Shown: piece after piece, positions 47,401-59,442 of the stretch
Layout: every line of letters starts with the position of its first letter
Position numbering within the stretch: the first letter of the stretch is position 1
DNA from: Isoetes taiwanensis
Lineage: Eukaryota; Streptophyta; Lycopodiopsida; Isoetales; Isoetaceae
DNA: 64,000 bases
NCBI GenBank assembly: GCA_021234155.1
Contig: JAJEKV010000059.1
Span: 7,227,172 to 7,291,171 of the forward strand
Direction of reading: 5' to 3'
Notes under the pieces: generated by a model
The model's input: the letters and a program-made list of their open reading frames with translations, nothing else
What the model was told of the DNA's origin: nothing
The model's database searches: none
Program-made: the position numbers and the translations under genes

Positions 47401-50400
47401 TTTCTTTTGCAAAACCGGACCGTATAACTTGGTCCCTAGGGTAATTTTGGCATTCGGACGATGTGGTGAAGTCGGTTCGGCATTTTGAACCTCGCAATGT
47501 CCGAACGACAAAACACTTTGGTTTCTATTGCCGCCGCCAGCGGGACGCCAGCGGGTTTGATATGTTCTCCGGATGGATGTTGGATTTTTTGACCTTCGGA
47601 CCAGGTTCCCGGAACAAAGGGATTCAACGGCCGGATACGGAACCGGAGATCCGGGAGTGTGGTCTTTAGCGACACCCCCGGGCGGAGCGCCGCCAGAAAG
47701 GCTGCCTCGAAGCTTTTTGGGGCTCGCCCCCGGGTTAGGACTCTCCCCTCTAATGAGGAGGCCTTGCAAGGTCCCGCCTTGTTTGACTTGGGCAAGTGTG
47801 CGGCTCGGCTGCCCAACAACAAAGCTTCCCGGACCGTTCTAGTGCAAACTATTTGATCTAAACCATATCCAAAATTTTTGAAAGTTGGCTCAGTATGTTG
47901 GCGATGACTTAGGATGCTAGCTGACAAAAAATCAGAATTTAAGTCCTGTACTATGCATTAATTACGTAATTCATTTAATGTCTTGCTACTTGCAAAAGCG
48001 GGCCTTGACTTCTAACCGCCACAACGGGAGGAGTACAGTCCAAACTCCATTCCGTCAGTTCCCCTTGCTTCGTTCTCAATCGCATGTGATTGGCCACGCC
48101 CCAAGTGCAAAAGACCAAAACTCGGCACCCAAAACGCAAAACCCCGCTAGAACCCGCAACTCATAGGGTTTACGTTTGGAGGCTCTATGCTTGTCGATTT
48201 GACTAGGACCTGCGCAAGTGTCTTGACGTAGAGGGGTGTTGACGAGAGCGCGGACCCTAAAACCACCCGGGCGCCTTGCCCAAAAAGTCCTCTCCCAAAG
48301 GCCCCCGGGCGACGGACGGCAAATTCCCTCTCCGAACAAGTGATCCGCTCTCGCCAATGGACTCGAACGTCGTTATTGCCCTAGGGGACCAAGTTTTGTG
48401 GCGAAGCCCACCCTTCGGAAGAAGCCAAATTATCTCATGTGCAACACACTCGTAGTCAATTGGCCTAGGAGGTGGCTTCATCACCGCAATGTAGGGCGTA
48501 AGTGTTTGTTTCTTTTGCAAAACTGACCGTATAACTTGGTCCCTAGGGTAATTTTGGCATTCTGGACGATGTGGTGAAGTCGGTTCGGCATTTCGGAGCC
48601 TCCGCAATGTCCGAACGACAAAACACTTTGGTTTCTACGCTGTCGCCCGCAGGACGCTTCGCGGTTTGATATGTTCTCCCGGATGGATGTTGGATTTTTT
48701 TGGACCTTCTCGGACCAGGTTCCTGGAACAAAGGATTCAACGGTCGGATACGGGAACCGAGATCCGGGAGTGTGGTCTTTAGCGTACGCCCCCCCGGCGG
48801 AGCGCTGCCAGGAAAGGCTGCCTCGAGAAGCTTTTTGGGGCTCGCCTCCTGGGGTTCGGACTCTCCCCTCTAATGAGGAGGCCTTGCAAGGTCCTGGCCT
48901 TGTTTGACTTGGGCAAGTGTGCCAGCTCGGCTGCCCAACAACAGGCTTCCCGGACCGTTCTAGTGCAAACTATTTGATCTAAACCATATCCAAAATTTTT
49001 GAAAGTTGGCCTGTATGTTGGCGATGACTTAGGATGCTAGCTGACAAAAAATCAGAATTTAAGTCTGTACTATGCATTAATTACGAATTTACGAATGTCT
49101 TGCTACACGCAAAGCGGGCCTTGACTTCTAACCGCCACAACGGAGGAGTACAGGTCCAAACTCCATTCCGTCGGTTCCCCTTGCTTGAATTCTCAACTGC
49201 ATGTGATTGGCCACGTCCCAAGTGCAAAAGACCAAAACTCGGCACCCAAAACGCAAACCCTGCTAGAACCTGGCAACTCATAGGGTTTACGTTTCGGAGG
49301 CTCTATGCTTGTCAGATTTGACTAGGACCTTGCGCCGTGTCTTGACGTAGAGGGGGGTGTTGGCGCTTGAGCACGGACCCTAAAACCACCGGAAGCAGGC
49401 TTTGCCCCAAAAGTCCTCTCCCAAAGGCCCCGGGTGACGGACGGGCAACTTCCCCTCTCCGGGAACCGTGATCCGTCTCGCCAATGGACTCAGACGCGTC
49501 GTTATTGCCCTAGGGACCAAGTTTTGTGGCCGAAGCCCACCCCTTCGAAGAAGCGCCAAATTATCTCATGTGCAACACACCGTAGTCAATTGGCCTAGGA
49601 GGTGGGCCTGAATTTTGCAATGTAGGGCGAAGTGTTTCTTTCTTTTGCAAAACTGACCGTGGTAACTTGGTCCCTAGGGTAATTTTGGCATTCCTGACGA
49701 TGTGGTGAAGTCGATCGCAGATTTCGAGCCTCCGCAATGTCCGAACGACAAAACACTTTGGTTTCTACAATCGCCGCCGCAGACGCCTTCGGGTTTGATA
49801 TGTTGTCCCGACGGATGTTGGATTTTTGACCTTCTCGGACCAGGTTCCCGGAACAAAGGATCTAACGGTCGGATACGGGAACCGAGATCCGGAGTGTGGT
49901 CTTTAGCGATACACCCCGGCGGAGCCGCCAGAAAGATCGCTGGAAGCTTTTTTGGGGCTCGCCTCCCGGGTTCGGACTCTCCCCTCTAATGAGGAGGCCT
50001 TGCAAGGTCCTGGCCTTGTTTGACTTGGGCAAGTGTGCTGCTACCGCCCAACAACAAAGCCGCCTCGACCGTTCTAGTGCAAACTATTTGATCTAAACCT
50101 TATCCAAAATTTTGAAAGTTGGCTGTCATGTTGGCGATGACTTAGGAAGCTAGCCGAAAAAAATCAGAATTTAAGTCCATTATTATGCATTAATTACGAA
50201 TTTATTTAATGTCTTGCTACCGCAAAAGCTGCCCTTGACTTCTAACCGCCACAACGGGAGGAGTATGTGTCCAAACTCCATTCCGCCAGTTCTTTGCTTC
50301 GCTTCAATCGCATGTGATCGGCCACGCCCAAGTGCAAAAGACCAAAACTAAGACCCAAAACGCAAACCCTCGCTAGAACCTCGCAACTCATGGGGTTTAC

Positions 50401-52235
50401 GTTTGAGGCTCTATCCTTGTCGATTTGACTAGGACCTTGGCGCCGTGTCTTGATGTAGAGGGTGGGTGTTGACGCTTTGCAGCACGGACCCTAAAACCAC
50501 CCGAAGCAAAGCTTTTGCCCCAAAATTCCTCCAAAGCCTCCGGGCGACGGACGGGCAACTTCCCTCTCCCGAACCGTGGATCCTGGCTCTCCTCGCCAAT
50601 GGACTCTTAACGCCGATATTGCCCTAGGGACCAAGTTTTGTGGGCGTAAGCCCACCCCCTCAAGAAGCCAAACCATCTAATGTGCAACACACTCGTAGTC
50701 AATTGGCCTAGGAGGTGGTCACCGAAACACCGCAATGTAGGGCTTAAGTGTTTGTTTTTTTGCAAACCGGACCGAGATAACTTGGTCCCTTGGGTAATTT
50801 TGGCATTCCGGGACGATGTATTAAGTCGGATCGGCATTTCGAGCCTCCGCGAATGTCCCAACGACAAAACACTTTGGTTTCTACGATGTCGCTCAGGGTA
50901 GACGCTTCGGTTTGATATGTTCTCCCTGACGGATGTTGGATTTTTGGACCTTCTGACCAGTTCCGGACAAAGGATTCAACGGCCGGATATCGGAACCGAG
51001 ATCGGGAGTGTGGTCTTTAGCGCATTCGTGCCGAGCCGCCAGAAAAGGTCGCCGGGAAGCTTTTTGGGGCTCGCCGGGTTCTGGACTCTCCCTCTAATGA
51101 GGAGGCCTTGCAAGGTCCCCGCCTTGTTTGACTTGGGCAAGTGTGCCAGCTCTCGGCTGCCCAACAACAGTCACCGGACCGCTCTAGTGCAAACTATTTG
51201 ATCTAAACCTTATCCAAAACTCGGCACCCAAAACGCAAACCCCCGCTAGAACCTCGGCAACTCATAGGGTTTACGTTTCGAGGCTCTATCCTTGTCGATT
51301 CGACTAGGACCTGGCTACGGCGTCTTGACGTAGAGGGGGTGTTGACGCAGCAGCACGGACCCTAAAACCACCCGAAGCAAAATTTTGCCCCAAAAGTCCC
51401 TCCGGGAATCGCGGATTCGGCTCGCCAATGGACCTTGAACGCCGACATTGCCCTAGGGACCAAGTTTTGGCTGTAAGGCCACCCCTTCGAAGAAGCGCCA
51501 AACTATCTCATGTGCAACACACTCAGAATAATTGGCCTAGGAGGTGGTTGAATACCGCAATGTGGGCGTAAAGTGTGTCGCTTTTTGCAAACCGACCGTG
51601 TAACTTAGTCCATAGGGTAATTTTGGCATTCCAAACGATAAGCGACGCCAAGATAATTTTTTTTTTCAGACGCTTTTTTTTTCCCAAAAAAAAAAAAAAA
51701 AAGTGACGCCGTTAAACGACGTTGTTTACGCGGGCGCCTGGCTGACAATAGCGCATACGGACGATGCCGCCCACGCCGGCAAAACCGCCGCCACGCCGAT
51801 ATTCCAGCGCCGCTTAACGACGCCATGTCGACGGGCAGACACTTTGGCGCATGCGTACTGGCATGTCGCCAAGCCTGGCCTGATCGGTCACGCCGATTTT
51901 TTAGTCGCCGCTCAACGACGCCATGTCGACGTGGCGTAACACGGTGGCGTACCGTACCGCATGTCGCCAGCCACGCACCGGAATGTGCCACGTCGGCTCA
52001 CGGAGACGCCGCTCAACGACGCTCACCGACGTGTTTTGACATCGCAGTGAGCGCCAAATTTTGGCAGCAGTACCATGCCACGCAGGCCAATCCGACACGT
52101 CATCCCTGAGAAACGTCGTTGAACGACGTCGAAACGACGTTGTCATCGTTGAACGACGATGTCGTCGATGTTCGACGACGACCCGTCGTTCTTCGACGTC
52201 GCGACGTCGTTGGACGTCGACTATCCCTTGTAGTG
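44477..52235. mobile_element. Second, left-truncated copy of the CACTA element
   Basis: Starts at the equivalent of 29242 and repeats the same order: GA-rich tract (44728-44970), acgacgt cluster and A/T tract (45190-45328), tandem array, right subterminal repeats, and the same right end ttgtagtg at 52228-52235 followed by ctt. The left terminus is absent. The junction carries three copies of acaattta. It is a tandem segmental duplication or an assembly duplication, not an independent insertion, because the same flank follows. Confidence 0.85.
45640..51640. repeat. Second tandem array, six units of about 1.12 kb (last partial)
   Basis: Unit starts lie at about 45640, 46776, 47894, 49012 and 50126, with a partial unit at about 51215. 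The same A/B diagnostic bases appear in the order A, B, A, A, B. Units are as similar to units of the first array as to each other. Confidence 0.88.
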
Positions 52236-52298
52236 CTTAGAACTAGCCTTACCACATTACTTTTCCCAAATTCATCATGTTTTGGTGATCTTGGTTCG

Positions 52299-52370
52299 AT
52301 GTTCTCCGCCTTGCGCCTCGCTCAAAAACTAAATTTTAGTTCTTGACGACCAGCGCGAAATGTGGAGACC
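52299..52370 (-). repeat. Hairpin repeat, HP-b (left copy)
   Basis: First hairpin after the primer site in sense. The central aactaaa/tttagtt and the gcctcgctcaaaaac block match HP-a, c and d, but the outer arms differ at CG-rich positions. The CACTA insertion lies between HP-b and HP-a. Confidence 0.75.
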
Positions 52371-52564
52371 ACCTCAATTTAGAAAAAATTTTGGCTCATT
52401 CTTTTTTAATCTTATTAAGTTCAAATCCACTTAATTGTTACTAGCTTAGCATAAACTACAAAATGAGAAAAACATTTTCCCACTTTTCGAGGCTTTGAGG
52501 ATCCTATCAAGTTAGTACTACTGGGAGCATGGCCAGTGCTTTGCTCTTGGTCTCCAAGAACATT

Positions 52565-52576
52565 GCTCTGATACCA
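52565..52576 (-). promoter_or_regulatory. Primer-binding site, tRNA-iMet type (left copy)
   Basis: Plus strand gctctgatacca, one base from the LTR edge tgtgacgtcccc. In sense: LTR ...gtcaca, g, TGGTATCAGAGC. Confidence 0.9.
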
Positions 52577-52577
52577 C

Positions 52578-54075
52578 TGTGACGTCCCCTACCGCATACG
52601 CGTGCCCTCACCGTGATACAAACAGAGTTCTTCCCCATACCAGCTCCATATCGATCTGGGGCCCTCCACATATCACCGCACCCGAACCAGTCCCATTGGG
52701 AAGAGTGAAGGTGTCATTCTACCGTCTCCCTCGTGGCCTACCTAGCTGCGAAGCGTAAACATACATGTCAAGATACAACATAATCCTCCATCCACCCGGA
52801 AGGGTGGCGATCAACATCTGCAGATAGACAATGATCAGCACCTCACATAGGGAATCCTACCCAAGGCTCGGACTCAAGGGGATGACCGACGGCTTGGTCT
52901 CCGAGTTCATTGCATACGTAATTCATGGCAATGGATTTGGTTGGCATAGGAACATGGCATAGGGTTGTCCACTCCATCCGCCCCCGTGCACACTTTGCAG
53001 TAGGTCGAAAAGTGTTGGGACTCGATCAGAGCTCGCCCGGATGCATAGCCGAAAGGGCTATTCCCCGGTTTCATCTCCCGATTCGATGGGGCGGGTAGGG
53101 ATCACTCCCTTCAGAGATCTACATGTCGACTCAAAGGTGACTAGAGGGCCACCGCCCTTATTCGACCGAACCCAATGGAAAGTGAACACCACTTCACTTG
53201 TCGTCGAGCCCATGCCTTGCCCACACGCAGTGGCAAGCCATTAGACCTAGTCACAGTGATCCCCGGTAGGCTTTACACACCAGAGGGATCGTTCAAGAGT
53301 CAGGACACGAACCTCCTTATAAGCCAGTCTGGCCCCTTCACCCACAACCAGGTGTGGCTCTTATGCACAGGCCGCATCTACAGTGTGCTAGAGAGGCTAC
53401 TCTAGGAGCATCAACTACAAAGCCTTAGGGCCTCTACCCCCCTTCCCAATACAAGGAGTTCACAGAGAAACATCATCCATATACATCACAGAAGAACTAA
53501 AGAACTAGATCTAATCTATATCATAGAGTTAGGTTCTTTAGTTAGTGTCCGGGATCTAGATATCTACTATGGGCAATTTAATAGGTTAAACCTACTGATT
53601 CTATGACTAGAAGACGGTTTAAGCTATTAAATTGACCAAATACCTGATCCTTGGGTGGCTCCTCCCGACCGAGTTCAACCATCCGGGCCGAAATGATCAA
53701 TTCAGTGGAAACCGATGGCGCAATTTGCTTGGGCGCTCGAGGGGAGGTTTTGGCTCCTGAGGCAGCCAAAACAGAGCTCTAAAACCCTATGGACGAAAAC
53801 TAGCAAGCTAGGGTTTTCCTACCCTAAATAGACATGGGGTTTAGGGCTAGGGTTTCCAATTACCCATTTTAGCATGTGGGATAATTGGAAAGGCCCCACT
53901 TGCCTTTAATGGCTAGGTGGCAAAATATGCCTACATGGAAAGGTGTGCCCACATTAATGTGCACATGTGCACATTAATAACATATGAACATACCTAGCAA
54001 GTTACCCCTAGGGCTACTTACCTGGCTATCCGCCAGACACGCATTAACGCGGGAGTGGGGAGTGGCGTGGTAGCT
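52578..54075 (-). repeat. 5' LTR, left copy, about 1.5 kb
   Basis: Reverse-complement homologue of 57269-58782 over its whole length, including the AT palindrome taatgtgcacatgtgcacatta and the block accctagggctaggg-like near 53840. The outer edge is uncertain by several bases because the two copies differ there. Confidence 0.85.
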
Positions 54076-54704
54076 GATGACGATTTAGATCAAGATAAAG
54101 ATAACGCCCCGGGACCTTATCTTCGTGGCCGTCTACAAAAACAATGTAAAAGTAGATTAAACGAAATCTTAACCTAACCAGGACCATTAAACTTTATTCC
54201 CTTTCACCTGAATCGGATCCCTAACATAATCCAATGTGAATACAATTTAATTATTATTTTTTAACTAAAACTAAATAAATCCTTATATCATGAACCCACC
54301 ATAAGACAAATCAGCATAAATATTGAACCCGTTTATAAATGTTGTGTAGTTTCATTTCATGCAGCTTAACAAATAATGTAAAGTTTAGACTAGCCATACA
54401 TATCTTAATTGTCTTGCAATTCTAGAAATTTGTCATCGTTTATGTATATCTTGTTTCAAAAAGACAAATTTGCAAGCATATTCAAATGGCTCGTTATAGA
54501 AACATTGCAAGTTTCATTCGTACAATGATTATTATATACATAGAAGATACACACTTTATAACTTTACTAGTTAAAATTGTCAAACGTCCTTCTATGAGAC
54601 ATTCTATTAATGGATGAAGGGCTCTTGTTCTATTCATTCAAGAATTTCGTCCTCTTCTGCTACTGAATGCACAGAGCCGGAGCCGCAGAAGGGTTTGATA
54701 GTAT

Positions 54705-54750
54705 GAATAGAATAGAATAGAATAGAATAGTTTTTTTAACGTCCTTTGGA
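54705..54750 (-). repeat. LINE 3' tail with (TATTC)n repeat
   Basis: Minus strand reads ggacgttaaaaaaactattc followed by about five tattc units. It matches the 3' end of the LINE fragment at 11832-11860. Sequence further left does not obviously continue the LINE. Confidence 0.65.
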
Positions 54751-54969
54751 TATTTAACATGCAAGATTGTTCCTTTATGGATATTTTTGGATTATTAATA
54801 CAAGTACTTTATCGCGGTGGCTGTCGCCACCGCAACATAGAATCTGCAACATAGAATCTGAAGAATATCATATTCCTTTCGACCAATGTTTTTTTTTACT
54901 ATATTTACAGTTTAAATCATCAACGGTTAATTTAACTCTTCAGAACGCTGATCTAAACAAAAACCACTA

Positions 54970-55127
54970 TTTAATTTTTCAAAAACAACAATTAAACCAA
55001 TATAAAGTAAACCACTCTTTACATTATTGGGAATAAAGTTAATAGGCATTTAATTTTTCAAAAACAACAATTAAACCAATATAAAGTAAACCACTCTTTA
55101 CATTATTGGGAATAAAGTTAATAGGCA
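54970..55127. repeat. Tandem duplication, 79-bp period
   Basis: tttaatttttcaaaaacaac starts at 54970 and 55049 and runs through gggaataaagttaataggca in each copy. A degraded third copy lies at 55291-55345. Confidence 0.88.
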
Positions 55128-55680
55128 TTCTAATGGTTGGATACCATGCATAATGGGGGTTGACATGATCATGATTATAGTCACGAACCAAAAGTTGTCT
55201 ACATGTTTGATTGGACCAAGAAATTGCTAGCCCTCTACAGTTATAGATTTGTTATAGAGACAGAAGAAGAGAAGCCAATAACAAACACTATTTAATTTTT
55301 TAAAAACAACAGTTAAACCACACTCTTTATATTATTGGGATGTTAATGGTTGGGGCATTACAAATATGCATAAAGTTAATAGGCATTCTAATGGTATGCA
55401 TAGGGTTGACATGATCATGATTATAGTCACACCAAAAGCTGTCTACATGTAGCATCAAACTCTACAGTTACAGATTCTCTATAGAGAAGCCGGTAGAGGA
55501 TGCCAATAATTTAGAGAAATTGGACGAGCAAGTCTTTGAGACAATATTTCTAGATAACCTTTTCGAGATTCCTTCTTATTTGATGCATTGAAGGCAGGCA
55601 AGAACTTACTCATACACACTCCATTCCTCTAGCAACTTACTCATACAGACTCCATTCCTCTTTGTTGAGGAATTAAATGC

Positions 55681-55896
55681 CATAGGCTGTATAATTGCCA
55701 TATGAAGGCTAGCACCAGGGAAATCATCACTCAAGCCTGGCTCATCAGATAAGGCTTTTATTCATGTCATCCAACTTATACAGACTCCATTCCTCTTTGT
55801 TGACCATAGGCTGTATAATTGCCATATGAAGGCTAGCACCAGGGAAATCATCACTCAGGCCTGGCTCATCAGATAAGGCTTTTATTCATGTCATGC
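55681..55896. repeat. Direct duplication, about 91-bp copies 124 bp apart
   Basis: cataggctgtataattgcca starts at 55681 and 55805 and each copy runs through ggcttttattcatgtcat. The preceding cagactccattcctctttgtt is also repeated. Confidence 0.85.
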
Positions 55897-56389
55897 AAGA
55901 GGTTTTTACTAAAGAATGCACTGCGCATGCCTGTGCACCTAAAACCGACACCACATTTAAACATCAATTTGCACAAATTACAGAGCAAACTTGGCAAATA
56001 GCATGCTGCTTCATGCTAAAGTGAGAATCTGAAATAAAACTTGCATGGCAAGTAAATCACGTCTCAAATGCCACGACATCATTAATCATTCATTAATCCG
56101 TGATGACAGGAACTATGATAAGTTCCATGAGCAGTATTTCTGATGCAGAAGTAGACAAAATAAAGGAGAAAGATAACAATTCAAAAGGTTATGGAACATC
56201 AGGTTTCATGGACACTTCCCATGTCTTTCTTATAGATCGAGCAGGTGCAAAAAAGCAACTGGAGGATGCAGGTTGAAAAATCATTTGCAGGTACCACAGC
56301 GATAATATACGCAAAGATTTTTTCTATGTAGATCCAATAGGATCAGATATAACAGTCTTGCCAAGGCATGCAAAGCGGGGAAGATTGAG

Positions 56390-56650
56390 ATGTCTAATAT
56401 TTATGAAACCAAAGATTCACGAAATGTTCACGGGTTGAAAGCTTCGAATGTGGCAAGTAAACTGACTGCATCTGCTAAGAAACGGTGGTTTAGTGGCGCA
56501 GGACATGATAAGCAACAAAAAACTTTGGTGAAGCGTAAACATGAGAGGCCAGACTACTCTAAGTTATTAAAGCCAAAACCTGAAGGTAGCATATCTAAGA
56601 AAAGGAGCTTAGTGGTGTCTTTGAATAAAAAAAAAGTTGCTCCAGATTAA
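56390..56650 (+). CDS. Hypothetical basic 86-codon frame
   Basis: Lysine-rich (KRKHERPDYSKLLKPKPEG, KKRSLVVSLNKKK), with a start MSNIYETKDSRNVHG. It is not recognised. It could be a nuclear-protein exon remnant; the surrounding sequence offers no confirming exon. Confidence 0.25.
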   Translation: MSNIYETKDSRNVHGLKASNVASKLTASAKKRWFSGAGHDKQQKTLVKRKHERPDYSKLLKPKPEGSISKKRSLVVSLNKKKVAPD

Positions 56651-57268
56651 GCTTACTTCATAGCTCATGGTGAATATCTGCAAAAAGCTGCAAAAGACGA
56701 GATGAATCTGGATTATAACAGCCGAAGCATTACTCGAAACCTAAAGTTTTCTAGGAACTTCCCTCCAACAAAAAGGAATCTTTAAGAAATGGAAAAGAAG
56801 TCATTATTTTCACAAGGAGGATATGCTAGTACAAACCTGTGAACGTATTCTTCGCTTAATGTTGCATGAACATGCATACAAAAACAGAAAGAACCGACAT
56901 GGTTGGAGTGAGAGCAACATGGGTCATCTAAATGGATGAGCTCAGAAAAATCTTCTCCAATAAAGCCCACAAAATCAATCAGTGGATCCTCAAGCGGGGC
57001 CAAAACTTTGTTGGACCAGAGGCATTTGACACAGCAAAGCTCTGCAGATGCCGTTCATCCTCCAAAAGGCTGATATTCGCAGAGAACAACATTTACAATT
57101 GTGCTCCATATAAACGAGAGACAATGAGATTGGGCTTCACACCTGCACAAACAAATCTGGGTATCTCTAACTATTTCACCTGCTTCATAACTCCATGACA
57201 TTCCTCTACCCGAAACGGAATAACCATCTTGGACGTTCCAAAGACAAGATATCGCTCGGGCGTACATA

Positions 57269-58782
57269 TGCTACCGCCACGTCGACACCGCCTTTTAGAT
57301 TGACGTGCACGCCAAACTGATAGCTGGGTAAGTAGCCCTAGGGGCAACTTGCTAGAGTGTTCATATATTTAATGTGCACATGTGCACATTAATGAGGGCA
57401 CACCTTTCCATGTTGGCATATTTTGCCACCCTAGCCACTAAAGGCAAAGTGGGGCCTTCCAATTATCCCACATGCCAAATTGGGTAATTGGAAACCCTAG
57501 CCTAAACCCCATGTCTATTTAGGGTAGGAAAACCCTAGCTTGCTAGTTTTTCGCCCTTAGGGTTTTAGAGCTCGGTTTTGGCTGCCCCAGAGCCAAAACC
57601 GCCCCGTGACGCTGCCCAAGTTTAATCGGTTTCCACTCAATTCGATCAGCTCAACAGGATGGTTGAACTCGGTCGAGGAGCCACTCAAAAGGATCAGTAT
57701 TTGGTCAATTTAATAGCTTAAACCGTCTTCTAGTCATAGAATGGAGGGTTTAGACTATTAAAATTGCCCATAGTAGTTATCTAGATCTTAGATCTAGGAC
57801 ACTAACTAAAGAACCTAACTCTATGATTGGATCTAGTTCTTTAGTTCTTCCGTGATATATTTGGATGATGTATTTCATTTCGTGAACTCCTTTTGTATTG
57901 GGAAGGGGGTAGAGGCCCTAAAGCTTGTAGTTGATGCTCCTAGAGTAGCCTCTCTAGCACACTTGTAGATTCGGCCATTGGTACAAAGAGCCACACCGGT
58001 TGTGGGTGAAGGGGGCGGGGCTAAAAAGGAGGTTCATGTCCCGACTCTTGAACGATCCCCTGGTGTGTAAAGCCTAGGGGATCATTGTGACTAGGTCTAA
58101 TGGCTTACCACCGAAAAGTGGGTAAGGCATGGGCTCGATAACTGGAAGTGGTGTACACTTTCCGTGGGTTCACCGAATACCGGCAAAGGGCCCTCTAGTC
58201 ACCTTGAGTTAGCATGCAGATCTCCGGGAGGGAGTGATCCCTACCTGCCCCATCCGGAATCGGGAGGATGAGACCAGTGAATAGCCCCCGGCTATGCATC
58301 CGTGAGGGCTGTTCCAGTCCCAACACTTTTCAGCCTACTCTCGCAAAGTGTGCATGGGAGGGGCCGGATGGAGTGGACAACCCTATGCCATGTTCTTATG
58401 CCAGCCAAATCCATTGCCATGAATTGCACCTGCAACGAACTCTCGAGACCCAAGCCGCCGGGCCATCCTTTGAGTCCGAGCCTTGGGTAGATCCCCTGTG
58501 ATGTGCTGATCTTTGTCTATGCAGATATGAGGGGACCATCCTTCGAGATGGTCACAGGATGTTGATGTATGTGCTAACGACGACATGTATGTTTACGCTT
58601 CCGCAGCTAGGTAGGCCCCGAGGGAGGCCGGGTAGAATGACACCTTCACTCTCCCCCCAATCGACTCACTTCACGGGTGCGTTGATATGTGGAGGGCCCC
58701 TCAGACGGGATGGAGTGGTGGGGAAGAACTCCTCGTTTGTATACAGTGAGTGCACCGATACGAAAAGTAGGGGATCACCACA
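57269..58782 (+). repeat. 5' LTR, right copy, about 1.5 kb
   Basis: Starts near tgctaccgcc and ends ...cacca just before the primer site. Divergence from the left LTR is moderate and concentrated in GC-rich parts. Confidence 0.85.
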
Positions 58783-58783
58783 G

Positions 58784-58796
58784 TGGTATCAGGAGC
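58784..58796 (+). promoter_or_regulatory. Primer-binding site, tRNA-iMet type (right copy)
   Basis: tggtatcaggagc, the expected TGGTATCAGAGC with one inserted g. Confidence 0.85.
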
Positions 58797-58983
58797 AATG
58801 TTCTTGGAGACCAAGAGCAAAGTTAACCGACCATGTTCCCAGTAGTACTAACTTGATAGGATCCTCAAGCCTCAAAAGTGGGGAAAATTTTTTTCACCTT
58901 TGTAGTTATGCTAAGCTAGTAACAATTAAGGAATTGGAATTTAACAAGATTAAAAAGAACGAGCCAAAATTTTCCAGTGAGGT

Positions 58984-59049
58984 GGTCTCGCAGCTCGCTA
59001 CCGTCAATCAAAACTAACTTTTGTTTTGAAGCGAGGCAAGCTATGAGAC
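58984..59049 (+). repeat. Hairpin repeat HP-b (right copy)
   Basis: ggtctcgcagctcgc ... gcgaggcaagctatgagac. The outer arms retain most pairing, with mismatches. Confidence 0.75.
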
Positions 59050-59170
59050 ATCGAGCCAAGAACACCAAAACATGATGAATTTGAGATAAATAATGTGGTA
59101 AGGCTAATTCTAAGGTAGGAATTAGTTAGAATAGCATGTTTTAATTACCTAAAAACCCTAGAATGGTATG

Positions 59171-59236
59171 AGATCATACCGCTACCGGTCGCAAAACTAA
59201 ACATTAGTATTGGAACGAGGCGCAAGCGCGGAGACC
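59171..59236 (+). repeat. Hairpin repeat HP-a (right copy)
   Basis: Decayed version ending gcgaggcgcaagcgcggagacc-like; the central aaactaaa survives. It ends 100 bp before the TATA box, as in the left copy. Confidence 0.65.
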
Positions 59237-59335
59237 AATGGGTAGAAAAAGTCTGAAATAAGTATAAGTTTTAGATAAATTGGTGCCTTAGCATGTTAAA
59301 TGAGCAACTTGAGTTTTGACCTAAAATTCCCCAAG

Positions 59336-59345
59336 CTATAAATAG
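59336..59345 (+). promoter_or_regulatory. TATA box upstream of the H3-like frame (right copy)
   Basis: ctataaatag in the context cccaagctataaatagat, identical in the left copy; about 98 bp before the ATG at 59443. Confidence 0.72.
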
Positions 59346-59442
59346 ATATAGAACCCCTCATTTTTTCGCCCAAGCCCTAGAACCGCTCTCCCAATTTAGG
59401 CGATCTTCGGGCGCTTTTATCCGATTGACGATTATCCAAAAC

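Larger units (their letters stand above)
25614..54075 (-). mobile_element. Ty3/Gypsy-like retrotransposon with an H3-like gene, left copy; truncated and split by a nested CACTA element
   Basis: In minus-strand sense: 5' LTR (54075 to 52578), primer site (52576-52565), leader to 52236, nested DNA (52235-28376), leader again (28375-28033), H3-like ORF (28032-26767), spacer, then the pre-gag frame (from 26040) ending abruptly at about 25614. Removing the nested DNA gives a primer-site-to-ATG distance close to 670 bp, against about 646 bp in the right copy at 57269-64000. Truncation falls at the same codons (MDVDPL) up to which the right copy matches. gag, pol and the 3' LTR are missing, so the copy cannot transpose by itself. 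Confidence 0.85.
54076..57268. other. Spacer between the two 5' LTRs; decayed repeats and hypothetical fragments
   Basis: AT-rich DNA without a recognised gene. It contains a LINE tail (54705-54750), two local duplications (54970-55127 and 55681-55896), and two plus-strand open frames of 86 and 88 codons (56390-56650 and 56932-57198). Together with sequence at about 56150-56390 (frame reading GYGTSGFMDTSHVFLIDRAG) these frames may be exons of a lost gene; I do not recognise them. Confidence 0.5.

Noticed and set aside
30401-51640. CRISPR-like array
   Set aside because: The repeat unit is about 1.12 kb with no short repeat/spacer alternation, and the genome is eukaryotic.
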